Assembly: GCF_026151205.1 (NCBI RefSeq) | Contig: NC_087077.1 | Span: 8,733,983 to 8,797,982, forward strand | Reading direction: 5' to 3' | Length of the DNA: 64,000 nt | Source of the DNA: Bolinopsis microptera | Lineage: Eukaryota; Ctenophora; Tentaculata; Lobata; Bolinopsidae | Shown here: positions 31,301 to 39,900 of the stretch, piece by piece | Numbering within the stretch: the first letter of the stretch is position 1 | How the letters are laid out: every line of letters begins with the position of its first letter | Made by a program: the position numbers and the translations under genes | The notes under the pieces: model-generated | Seen by the model: the letters and a program-made list of their open reading frames with translations, nothing else | What the model was told of the DNA's origin: nothing | The model's database searches: none

Positions 31301-33477
31301 GTCTCAACCCCCCAGATTGACAAGATACACCGTAAACTTCAGCTGATTGCCCCACAGGACTACGACTTGGACGGCAGGATCGAACTATTGAAGTCCAGCG
31401 TAATTTACAACAACGGGCTAAGTGAATACAATGAATCTGACATACAGGTGATATTCAAAAATGGTGATTTTGTGGATTTTAAAACAAAAGATGACAGTTT
31501 TGAAGGGCTGTTTCCAAAAAACAAGTCTGGCAAAGTGTTATATCCATGCCAAGTATGTGCTGGGGAAGTCACAGACAAAAGTGATTCCAGTGGATCGGGA
31601 ATTGAATGTGATGGTTGTAACATGTATTTTCACAACCAATGCTCTAGCAGACCCCTTACTAAACCAGAATTTGATTTTATTACAAAGTCCCCTGGCTATG
31701 TCAAGGTTCTATGTCCACCCTGCAATAGAGTATATGGCAGTGCTGCCCTTAAGCTAAGGCGAATTGAAAAGAAGGTTACCAAGACGGCAAATACAATTAA
31801 TCTCATGTCAGATCAGGTAGAGGACCTTGTTAGTATTGCCAGTAAACCATCCTATAGTGGAGTGACCAGTAAAGCAAGTAATGCGAATCACCATCGAAGT
31901 GCTTTGCTTCCTACAAACTTGGTTGAGAGTCTCCACACAATGACTAAATCTACTAGGGATAGCCAGAATGCAGATAAGCTTAAACGGATAAGAGTGGCAG
32001 TCAGACCAGGTGACACTAACATCCGCACCAGTCGTGATATCAGGAAAGAGTTCAACAAACACCACAAAGGCTTAGTCATTAAACACTGTCGCCTAACAGC
32101 ATCTGGTTCTATAACCTTTGAGTTTGAGGATGAGACCACTGCCAAGTCAGTTCATGATAGCTGGTCTACTGAATTCTTTGGAGGAAATAAGGGCATGAAA
32201 ATTCCGGGAGCTGACAACACCACTGGAATAGTCAAACACGTTTACGATGACCTATCTGAAGATCAGATGAAAGATGATATCATGAATAATTACTCAGAGG
32301 ATATCTTCTAAACTCATTTCTTTTTGTCCTTGACAGACTGAAATGGCCATCTCCCTATTGCTCCTGTGGTCATGAAGAACAAACTGCAATTCATATACTG
32401 ACTAGTTGTGGTCATGTTGACGAAGACCTTAGGGACCAAGCCTCATATCTTCTCAGTATTGGTAACGAGGTCTCCAATCTGGAAGATCTGGGTACTCCAC
32501 ACTTGGCGATCCAAAACTGCTCCAGAGATCCAAAGTTCATCCAAATCTGCAGTGAATGCGTGAATAATGATGACCTCAAGCTAAGAAGGAAGATCTGTAT
32601 TTCTACAGGGCCCACCCACGCCTAGCTGGGGAGTCTAGTCCCTACACTAGACGGCCAATGCTCTATCCATTGGTATGTACGCGGCCTTACCCAGGCCTGT
32701 AATAAATGGGGAGTCCCTCTTAGGACGACCAGTGCTAGACACTGTTTACTACTGACTGAATGGAAACCTATTTTACTCTTCGGATTGGTAGAACCTGTCT
32801 GGTTACATGAACATTGGAGCTAGTTTTATATTAACTCACATGATATTATTGTCGACTTAGACTGCTTGGATGTATCACATCTCAACCATTGTTGGGTGTG
32901 TTACTTTGTTATGGGCTTCACTTTTAAGCTTTATTGATTTTATCTATAAAAGTGCATCTCCATTGATATTTATGTAACTCAAAAAACTTTTTCTACCAAA
33001 AACGTTTTTGATCGGGAATCGTCTTTAAACTATTTTGGGGAATATTTTGACTTGATATAACGACGTCGTCGTAATGACACAAGTGACTGATCAACCACCT
33101 TATTTGATAGTGTTTTTAAAAATAAAGTATTTATATTTTTAACTTGGGGTGTAAATATTTTTAGGGTTTTTATTTTTTTAAATTTCAGATCTTTCATACT
33201 ATTTGTTACTAAAATGCTCATTGTAGCCTATAATATTTAGATTTTCATCATCATCTTGTCTGCTTTACCGGGCAGAAAACTCGAAATTAAATTACGCGTG
33301 TGAAATGTTAATATATCATTGGATACAATAGTGGTGACAAATAAATGATATTAAACATACCGCCTTGACCATGAAAGCCACCAGAGTCTCGCTAACAGCT
33401 TGACCTTTCACTGCACATTCTTGAGCTATCTCTCGGATAATGTTCTTGATAACAGATTCAGCTTGAGCTCTCGACAT
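7316..33477 (-). CDS. CFAP206: CFAP206, cilia- and flagella-associated protein 206, complete, 14 exons
   Basis: Exons (minus): 33361-33477, 30746-30880, 30519-30599, 29302-29390, 28982-29099, 28488-28651, 26083-26203, 25100-25222, 24469-24656, 24164-24330, 23930-24023, 19650-19815, 8304-8456, 7316-7486. They total 1887 bp, a 628-residue protein, close to the usual vertebrate length of about 620. Every junction keeps frame. Family signatures run in order: AESVIKNIIREIAQECA, TLTKDDVQKLIKTCVDRLL, VYFDMNYTNR, IVTGIRLFNKECGKGGEGID, LEFLFPETTRNF, LLLPGNPLIGVLRYKDHF, ELIQLLELHMQF, YEWNEWEMRRKAIKLANLR, VFIAGLRGCKSE. CFAP206 is a microtubule/radial-spoke-2 protein needed for axonemal beating. The start is preceded two bases upstream by an acceptor-like TTTTAG. 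Introns carry two nested genes and most of the window's transposons, making this a 26-kb gene. Confidence 0.97.
9285..12155 (-). pseudogene. LINE ORF2 reverse transcriptase, truncated and interrupted
   Basis: The main part (12155 down to 10282) holds a full reverse-transcriptase palm: NYRPISLTS, DIVYFDFAKAFDSVNHDLI, GVPQGSIIGPTLFVLFINDI, and the catalytic LLYADDTKIW, followed by a thumb region. The C-terminal piece (9478 down to a stop at 9285-9287) encodes HLTWNRLPLSLREIIRPGVF. The two are separated by an 801-bp TIR element; skipping it plus one TA leaves one continuous frame. The N-terminal endonuclease is gone. Function in life is reverse transcription of its own RNA; this copy cannot be autonomous. 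Confidence 0.88.
9479..10279. mobile_element. 801-bp TIR element with TA target site, inserted in the LINE
   Basis: Ends are inverted: CCTTACTCGGGATTATTA at the left (9479) and its complement ending at 10279, each bordered by TA (9477-9478, 10280-10281). A longer subterminal segment (TGGTGGGTTT ... CGGTCGTTAATAAACCCG) is shared near both ends. No transposase is encoded. The TA target suggests a Tc1/mariner-like or related mobiliser. Insertion post-dates the LINE. Confidence 0.85.
12201..12268. repeat. 34-bp tandem duplication
   Basis: Two identical tandem copies beginning TCCGCACAACAGCG and ending TTTACAGG, 34 bp apart, lie just left of the large TIR element. Confidence 0.85.
12690..12890. 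repeat. Left GGAGACATT 9-bp repeat arm
   Basis: Tandem copies of a 9-bp GGAGACATT unit (complement AATGTCTCC) with an interspersed AGCTTTTGGAGAC variant. The orientation flips near 12740, so this arm is partly self-complementary and also complementary to the matching arm at 16965-17225. Confidence 0.85.
12891..16962. repeat. 4-kb homopurine-biased minisatellite (GGA/GGACTGA units)
   Basis: Almost pure G and A on the plus strand with periodic CT, built from units such as GGAGGAGGACTGAGGAGGAC. Higher-order copies are present: the stretch at 13339-13572 recurs nearly unchanged at 14978-15211, 1639 bp away. Long open frames here give only poly-Ser/Pro/Leu or Arg/Glu-rich peptides and are treated as artefacts. 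The strand bias could support triplex (H-DNA) structures and R-loops. Confidence 0.93.
16965..17225. repeat. Right AATGTCTCC/AATGTCCCC 9-bp repeat arm
   Basis: About two dozen 9-bp units AATGTCTCC or AATGTCCCC, separated into blocks by AAAAGCTGTGTCTCC. It is the inverted counterpart of the left arm at 12690-12890. Confidence 0.85.
17371..18640. repeat. Degenerate hairpin-motif array in the outer element
   Basis: A motif of the form GTGCCA-N4-5-TCAGCAAAAAGTCATT recurs at about 17371, 17497, 17560, 17714, 18018, 18216 and 18373. Inverted copies (AATGACTTTTT-GCTGA) occur at about 18277, 18437 and 18585. Direct and inverted copies at 18216/18277 and 18373/18437 form stem-loops 157 bp apart. Further copies lie at 12480 and 12640, so the array belongs to the outer element and predates the inner insertion. 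Confidence 0.65.
19096..20489. other. CFAP206 introns flanking exon 19650-19815
   Basis: Apart from the CFAP206 exon at 19650-19815 and a 10-bp tandem repeat near 20030 I see no gene, RNA or element here. Sequence is AT-rich single-copy-looking intron. Confidence 0.5.
20024..20087. repeat. 10-bp tandem repeat (TTTATAATAG)n
   Basis: Six to seven perfect tandem copies of TTTATAATAG in a CFAP206 intron. Confidence 0.9.
20496..23659. mobile_element. Second G-run-ended element with 6-bp TSD and GGA-minisatellite cargo
   Basis: Left end: eight G then TCCAACCCGAT (20496 on). Right end: ATCGGGTTGGA then fourteen C (to 23659). ATATTT flanks both ends (20490-20495, 23660-23665). Both subterminal zones carry CCGATTTTGGCC then TATCAACCCTCATATCGG in the same orientation, plus CCGATTTTTCCGATT-type repeats. 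The centre is a GGA-rich minisatellite. No transposase. The design parallels the 12675-17242 element, but the TIR sequence after the G run differs, so they are distinct subfamilies at least. Confidence 0.8.
21168..23098. repeat. 1.9-kb GGA-rich minisatellite
   Basis: Purine-rich array made of GGAGGAGGACTGAGGA-type units with CGAGGACTA variants, in the same strand polarity as the 12891-16962 array. It forms the core of the second G-run element. Confidence 0.92.
25930..26062. repeat. 28-bp tandem repeat next to a CFAP206 exon
   Basis: About 4.5 copies of a 28-bp unit (CACTGGAAACACTGCAACAT then TCACTATG), ending about 20 bp from the donor side of exon 26083-26203. Confidence 0.9.
27153..28325 (+). 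CDS. Class A GPCR, intronless, nested antisense in a CFAP206 intron
   Basis: A 390-residue single-exon frame with seven membrane segments: TM1 near FLGALCLTCLLIG, TM2 near LLYVTITLTDTV, TM6 near TTILLLTIIYIVFN, and TM7 with a canonical NPIVYLF box. The conserved cysteine before TM3 is in FTACNMWG. At the end of TM3 the DRY motif is replaced by LRTVSLVKP. Intracellular loop 3 is basic (RTRGKKRNSKHRAT), as expected for G-protein contact. The ATG follows an acceptor-like CAATTAG by one base, hinting at a trans-spliced leader. The gene lies wholly within the intron between CFAP206 exons 28488-28651 and 26083-26203, on the opposite strand. Ligand unknown. Confidence 0.9.
   Translation: MSWKDSAGIWHLPSVDHFLGALCLTCLLIGTPSNLTALIYFSKKRVRDTPTLLYVTITLTDTVTCVLITPVAITMFSGRSPGMFGSFTACNMWGLLWEIQPYYSVFLVFMLTVLRTVSLVKPLIVIKTRRVLAVLIGYFAFLVIRFIVGLAANLGRYRYEAKDGYPYNHFTNPWFAQWDIIAGVVLLAFPIIPVAVSCVMSVYIVRSSVSACQEEVSSRTRGKKRNSKHRATTTILLLTIIYIVFNIPVFINYIRLAVIVFSSSHKDFLNPDGNNRFVHAYAWLFTYIISVALNALVNPIVYLFRMPRFRQSIKDIWICKLDFRQLDSSATIVSNRVVPVIPINGYNDHQLGLTSPSSVGLVIDLGNRLEDVTDKTTSTASGELHQVCVT
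29801..30325 (+). CDS. Small secreted protein with coiled coil and H-type-lectin-like domain (tentative)
   Basis: A 174-residue single-exon frame. Residues 1-18 form a signal peptide (MVTLHFLVLSLLVSSAYC). Residues 20-50 are heptad-rich (VKDQIEGLTSEIQSLQELQ), a probable oligomerising coiled coil. Two cysteines follow (SSCFKTC). The C-terminal half has the pattern FTSSPIITTALSGDG ... IIGVSAPFELTNNGFIVNL ... FNWHIFWIAVG, resembling the beta-sandwich H-type lectin layout (P-V-V strand, gF strand, terminal W-x-A). Secretion is well supported, carbohydrate binding is inference. AATAAA lies near 30444. It is nested antisense in a CFAP206 intron, and its 3' flank runs into CFAP206 exon 30519-30599. 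Confidence 0.75.
   Translation: MVTLHFLVLSLLVSSAYCRRLSKVAARVKDQIEGLTSEIQSLQELQSDSLVRVLLGPDAEEVESSCFKTCVGDTGKGETEWEDIEKEGKILTRIDISACRFTSSPIITTALSGDGHHDKIIGVSAPFELTNNGFIVNLLGETVTGFEDHRNPIDLDKANRFNWHIFWIAVGNTC
31226..32311 (+). pseudogene. LINE ORF1-like protein with PHD-type zinc finger
   Basis: An open frame from just after a stop near 31225 to TAA at 32309-32311 contains a PHD-like cysteine/histidine pattern (CQVC, CDGC, FHNQC, CPPC), a short coiled coil (KLRRIEKKVTKTANTINL) and an RRM-like stretch (KRIRVAVRPGD ... SITFEFEDETTAKSV). This combination is typical of ORF1 of CR1/Jockey-group LINEs in invertebrates. No convincing ATG opens the frame, so the 5' end is probably lost. It lies in a CFAP206 intron on the opposite strand. 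Host PHD protein is the less likely alternative because of the LINE C-terminus immediately downstream. Confidence 0.75.
32338..32625 (+). pseudogene. C-terminal end of LINE ORF2 fused downstream of ORF1
   Basis: Twenty-six bases past the ORF1 stop, a 95-residue frame begins LKWPSPYCSCGHEEQTAIHI and continues LTSC, the Cys/His signature found at the C-terminus of many LINE reverse transcriptases. The endonuclease and polymerase domains that should lie between are absent, so this is an internally deleted element. It is followed to about 32750 by what looks like element 3' UTR. Confidence 0.7.
32760..33360. other. First intron of CFAP206, AT-rich
   Basis: No gene or repeat recognised; AT-rich sequence with poly-T and poly-A runs. 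Confidence 0.45.
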
Positions 33478-33990
33478 CGCTAAAACCTTAATAGAAAATA
33501 AATTTAGGAAACTGGCTTTTTAAAAATGAAATGAACTTGCAAAATCTTGTCCCATTTTACTGAATGAACGAAGTATTTGCTAGAAAATGAACCGTATTTG
33601 GCGCTGTATTCGCGCGCCGTTTCCAATGGTTACACAAAATGCTGAAAAAGTACACTTTCAATATTGCAAGAGGTCGCGGAGTTTGCGCTCTTACGACGCC
33701 GATTACTAGGTACAATATCTGTGCTCCAGACCCCAGATCGAAGAGTTTTGCTTGACAAAATATGTACTGCTTACAATAGCATCTCGATAACTTACAAACA
33801 CTACATCTGTACAATAGTTACATGTATATACATTAAAAGAAGTGTCAACGATAAAATTCACCGGTCAGGAGTCAGCTTTTATGCACAAATCAATCTCAAC
33901 TTCATTAACAGCCAAATTAATCATTATATATATCTAGATCTAATATAAATATTCCCTCTGAATTAAATACTAAAGAAAGTTCTCTTTATT

Positions 33991-36900
33991 TCACTTAATT
34001 TTTGCTCTATTCATCAACTCCTCAAGTTTTTTGACCCGTTTGTTGAGAGTGTCCTGATCAGCAGCTAGCCTGCGCTGGGCACGCTCCAATCTCTTACGCT
34101 CCTCCAACAAAATAGCACGTTCTTTGCCGAACTGTTCCGTCTGTAACGCTGCCCAATCTTTACATAGCTGTGTGTGGTCGTTACATTGTCTGAAGGGATG
34201 CATATTTGTTAAGGGTAAGCGACTAAAGAATACCTTCGGGGCTGTTCAGTCCTCAAAAGGTGTACAGCTATTTTTTTAGATTTTTACCGATTCGTGGCTT
34301 TTGAGACGAAGTCTCTTAAAGCCATCATCGAAGGGTGGAAATCGAGATAATTTTACGATATACGAGGATAGCGACCTAATTCGAGTCCGTACAAATATTT
34401 TAGCTAGTGCACATATCGTTCTAAAAGTTGCCTGTTTAGTTCTAGTTGCTATGGTAGCATCCGCAAAGTTGTTTTATATTTGCGGGTTGAATCATTGTCT
34501 TAAATGTATGGCGCTAAACATGAAGAAAAATCAATGATCAATTGATCATTCTGAGTTTAAGCCAAGATTATTACCAGATTACGATCAGAAGATATGGCAA
34601 TGCAGTGGCTGAATGGTGCACAAATATCCGGATATTTTGCAATAATCCCATTTGTTGATTTATTTATATCAGTTACCTGATATTTGTATATTTCCAAATT
34701 TCATGATGCCTAATATGCTGTACAATGAGCATAGCTTTGAAGTAGGACGAACAGAGGACGAACTTTTAGTTATCAGTATTAACAATATCATTGTAAATAT
34801 CACAAGCATATAAAACATTGCCACGGATATAACGTTAACAGGTGCACAATGCACTATCCACCAGATAGTTATTATAGTCCGACAGTGCACTATGAGGGAC
34901 ACTGGGGCAGTGACCGACATCAGACTAGTAATAACCGGTAGTGTTTACCACGTGACCAAGGATACCCCTAAAGAGAGACGCGCACCCAGTTTCTATGTTG
35001 ACCATATTTATTAAAACCTGAGCATTACCATGGTCACTGACCCAGAACCCATGGTCAGTCTCGCCTATGTCTCAGTCACCTTTTGCACTGTTCCACTATG
35101 CAGCTATGAATATTACTGATTGCTTCTTTTAGTGAATTTTCTAATCTATTAAAAACTGCATTAAATAAATCCATCCATATCATCTTATAAGCGGTAATCT
35201 GCTAAATCATAATTGATGAACACTTTCCCTTACTCGTTAAAACAATTTAAATGCTTGGAACTGCAAAATGTAAATAGAGTTGCATATGATTATGATTTTT
35301 CGATTTTGATTTATGGCAGCCATTAATCATCTAACTTGATTAATCCAAGTGACACATAGAATAGTTTCTGGACGTTACAGTAATTCGAAAGCCAGGAAGG
35401 TCCATTTTTCTTTTCTTGGGCATAGATAACTCAAATTTGTAGTTGATTAGAGGCAATATATTGTGATTTTACCCTAAGATACTGAAAGCAATGTTCGAGA
35501 CGATTTGCTCAGCTAGTCCATGAGGGTCTTCACTCTTCAGCATTATCAACCAGTTAGCCGGATAGCAGGTAAATGCATCACATCAGACTGGTACACTATA
35601 TTAGTGTCTGATATAATACCCTGCACAAAACAGATAAAATTATATGATTAATACAGTGCACCATAATAACAAAGAGAATATAGTCTGTTCTGTTAGACAC
35701 CATGGTGTACCAGTCTGATTCCGACTGATACACCATGGTGTCTAACAGAACAGACTATATTGTGCACTGTAAGGGTACTCATCATTAAACATTGTCAAAT
35801 TTCTATTCTGTTAATATGTTACTTTCGTCGTGGTAGAATGTTAAAATTCTACTTTCATTTCTTTTCAATTGCCGTGTCATCAAGTGATGCCGCTGGGTAA
35901 TGGTCCTATGGGTCGCTTTAATTAACAGTGGTGCCGCTTAAATGTTTACAAATTAGTATCAAGTATACGTAAAGTAACTCAGTTTCATAAAGTTGCGCCA
36001 CATATTAAAAACTGCAATTTTTATCTTAATATTAATTTCCCTTTAGGAAGGATGAGATTAAAGGTCCTCCTTCTACTATGCTTCATAGTAGCAGTATCTG
36101 CGGGCAAAAAGGGCAAAAATAAAAAACAACCAGCGACAGAACCTCCAATAGGAGCTTATGGAGAGGATGCAACCTTCATCCTCAACCAGCCTGTTACAAA
36201 AAACGCTAAAAAGTTCTCAAAAGTAATGAAAGACCAAAACGTTGTGGGTACATGTAGGTATCTGCTCTTCAAGGCTATGAAGACTTGGAACGATGCCAAA
36301 GATTCCTGTGACAGTCTCATCCTTCCCATGACACTCCGAGTTAAGGGCTCTATGGCGACCATCAAAACGGAGGATGAGAACAAAGACATGGTAATGCTAA
36401 TGAAGATGGCACATGGAGTAAAGCACGTAGGCGGCAAATATGACAGGTTAAACTGGGTTTGGCTTGGTATGAAGAAGATAATGAACACTGGAGTTCACCT
36501 TTCTAAAGAGGAAATAGGAGAGAAGAACTTCAACGCGTCTGAGTGGAGATGGGTGGACGGGTCTATCCCGGAGTGGTGGAGATGGCAGAGAGACATGCCT
36601 GATCAGGACTACGACAAAAAGAAGGATATATTCCAGGACAGAGTTTCTCTTAGCAAGAAAGGACGGTGGGATGATAGCTTCGGGCAAAAGAAGATGCCGT
36701 ACGCGTGTAACTACTGCGGTAAGTACATAGTGGTGCAGAAACACGTGAAATGGGACCAAGCTAAGGAGCTTTGTGAATCGATGGGACTGACCATGGCAAA
36801 GATCAACAACCGTGAGGAAAACGAGGAACTTGATATGGCCGCCAGACTGATGATGGGGGATGAAGTGGGTGAGAGAAGGTGGAACCAAACTAATTGGATC

Positions 36901-39900
36901 TGGATCGGGACACGGGAGGTAATGGATGAGGATGGTGTGGGGACTGGTGTCTGGCAGCATCACGATGGTACTGAGCTACTCTGGGAGAGCCCTCCGTGGG
37001 ACTTCAAGAGGCAGCCTGATAACGAGATTAGGGGAAAGAAGGGTGAGCAGCAGGTTTTAGCTTTCTCAAGGATCAACACGAAATGGGATGATTCCTTCCC
37101 TCATAGAAAGCGTCCGTTTGCTTGCATGTGTCCAGAGGCAGCCTGCACGACTAACATTTACTGAAGTGGAAACTGAGGAGAGGTCGGCGTGTAATAGGAA
37201 TGAGCTCGATTAATTTTCATTTTGTAGGTGTTAATTTCATTTTTGGTCAAATTTCTCCTCGTTATAATATTGTGACTTGTAAGCTTTGAAATTCTATTTC
37301 AATTAACTTTGTGCTCATTCATAGGTCGTAATATTTAAAGATTTGGGAGTTCTTCGTCATCTTTAGGATTTTAGTTGTATTGTATGAATTTATATTACTG
37401 CATTATAAAGTTATAACCAACATGCTTATCATTGTTTCCCACTGGTTTAATGTCACAAAAAACAGTCACATGAAACTTAAAGAAGAATGTTGTCTAGTTA
37501 CCGACTGTACAGTGTACATACCACAGTGAGTGGTTATTAAAATATGTAGCATTCAGCTCGGTCTATATCTCTAGTCTATATTTCATTACTTACTAATATC
37601 ATAAAGTCAAACTTACTTACATGATATTACGATCAATAATTAGATAAACCACATAGAATAATTTAAAAGGTAGCTTTTCTTTATTCGTAAACTGTTATCT
37701 CATCGAACTTCAACTAGCTAATCTCACCAAACCTCTACAAAGTTGAACCCGAATTTTAATTAAACGAGGTTAACAGGTGAGCTGGAATTGTTTTTTGTAA
37801 TTTAGCGAGACTAATCACCGACTCAAGTAGTTGACTTGTTACAACTTCTAAGAAACCACTGCGGCACGTACAACAGGTAAGATTGCGAGTTAACTCTGGC
37901 AATGTTTTCTTTAATAAAATAATGCAAATTCTTAGGACTAATATTTTCATTAAAATATGTTCTGTCACGTTTGCTTATGATTCCAGGGATAATATCCGGT
38001 AGTAGAGACTAGGTAGGACAAGTGAAACTACTGTTTAGGAGGAAACGCGAGCTTTCAGTGTGCTACACTTTCATCAGGCTCAAATTATTTGTTATATAGT
38101 AGTGTTGAAAGTATTAAAAGGATCCAGGATCTCATGTTTGCTTAATATTGTTGATCAGCAATGATAGTTACCTTACGAGACATATTTAAAAGGTATGAAA
38201 TTACACCTGGAAATACACTGGAGAGAGAAACGTCCCTGAACCAGAAGATCAAGAAGATCAAGAGGAACTTGACTTGTAATTTTTCAAATTTCATATTTTA
38301 TTTTATTGATTTTCTCAAATATTGGGTTTTATTTTTGTAAAATATTAAGAAATGATAAAAATCCCCAAATACCATGATTTAATTTGGGGTATGAAATGAG
38401 TTGGTTTTCGGCAAAAAAAATCCCATATTTTCGTTCCCAAATCATTTAGGTCAACGGAATTTCGTACATTTTAAATATGTCTCGTAAGGTACTATAAACT
38501 ACCGAATTTGTATATTAAATTCTCTCATATTTAATAAATTGTACTCTTCTCCACTTAGAGTTAGACACTAGAATTCTTTTGTTACAGACAGTGACACAAC
38601 GGTCCCGTCTGGAACATATCATTGCTAGACCTCACGTAACAATCACGTGACCAGCACGTGACCAGCACGTGACCAGCATGACCAACAGAGAGAATTATAA
38701 TTCTAAAGCAGCCTCATGAAAAGGAGTATCTCAAGTACCGTACATCAACTACTACTCGTATGAGGACCCGTCAGTAAGAGGGGCAGGTATAACCTAATAA
38801 CCTAAAAACTTAATAACTTACTTCTTATTCTATTAGTTATTAGTTAATACTTGTTGCTTGATCATGTAACTCAGTCGGAGATTAGTGAATCGTTACTAGG
38901 GGAAAACCTCTTTAATCTTTTAAACTATTATTGCTTATCTAGTTTACATAGAGAAGGAGTGTGGGACGTGGGTCTCCAAAACTGCGATCTAAAACTATTT
39001 TAGCATATTTGAAATTTCAAGTTCATTTTAACCTAAGACTCCGGGCTATTCCAAAATTTACAAAATTGCTATGAATTTATTTACAACTCATATTAAAGGC
39101 AGAAATTGAGCAACTCAAAGAACCAGCATAAAGAAATTTTTTTCAAGATTTCTACCCCCTCCCCTCTGTGTGGCATTCCGACATTAGAATAATTGTACAA
39201 TGTACATCATTGCGGTAAAAATAAACAAATATTTCAATATCAATCAGGAAGTATGAAGCCAAAGATCTTATTGATAGCTGTGATATTGGTAATTTCCAGT
39301 GGTGTAAACAGCCAAGAAGACGAAGTTGTCGAAGATGCAGTGTACGGTGAAGACGCATCCTTCATCCTCAACCAACCTGTGGCACTAAACGCTAAAAAGT
39401 TCTCCGAAGCACTAAAAGACCAGAGTGTGGTAGCTACTTGTAGGTACCTGCTCTACAAGACCTGGAAAGATTGGTATGAAGCCAAGGACCTCTGTGAGAA
39501 CATTACTCTTCCCATAACAACCCGGGGTAAGAGTTCCATGGCAACCGTTAAAACAGAGTTCGAAAACAAGGACATAGTCACGTTGATGAAGCTGGGGTTT
39601 GGAGTTAAAAGTGTCGGCAAAAATATAACAGAAACAACTGGGTTTGGCTGGGCTTGGAGAGAGTTGTCAACAATGACGTCAAACAGGACAAAAAGAAGAG
39701 AGGGGAAAAGTACTTCCTTCCATCTGAATGGAAGTGGGTGGACGGGTCCGAGCCGGTGTGGTGGAACTGGCAGAAGAAGATGCCCGACGGAGAGAAGGAC
39801 AAGAAACTAGAACTCTACCAGGACAAGGTTTCTCTGAGTAAGAAAGGTGAGTGGGACGACAGCCTGCAATACAAGACAATGCCGTATGCCTGTAACTACT

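Larger units (their letters stand above)
37165..39252. other. Spacer between the two CTLD genes
   Basis: Intronic to the Kelch/coiled-coil gene. Contains the TA-flanked MITE at 38171-38489 and an 11-bp tandem CACGTGACCAG repeat at 38644-38682; no coding region is supported. Confidence 0.5.

Noticed and set aside
36448-36963. 171-residue antisense frame in CTLD-1, and similar at 39807-40205
   Set aside because: Shadows of the lectin coding frame, no independent support.
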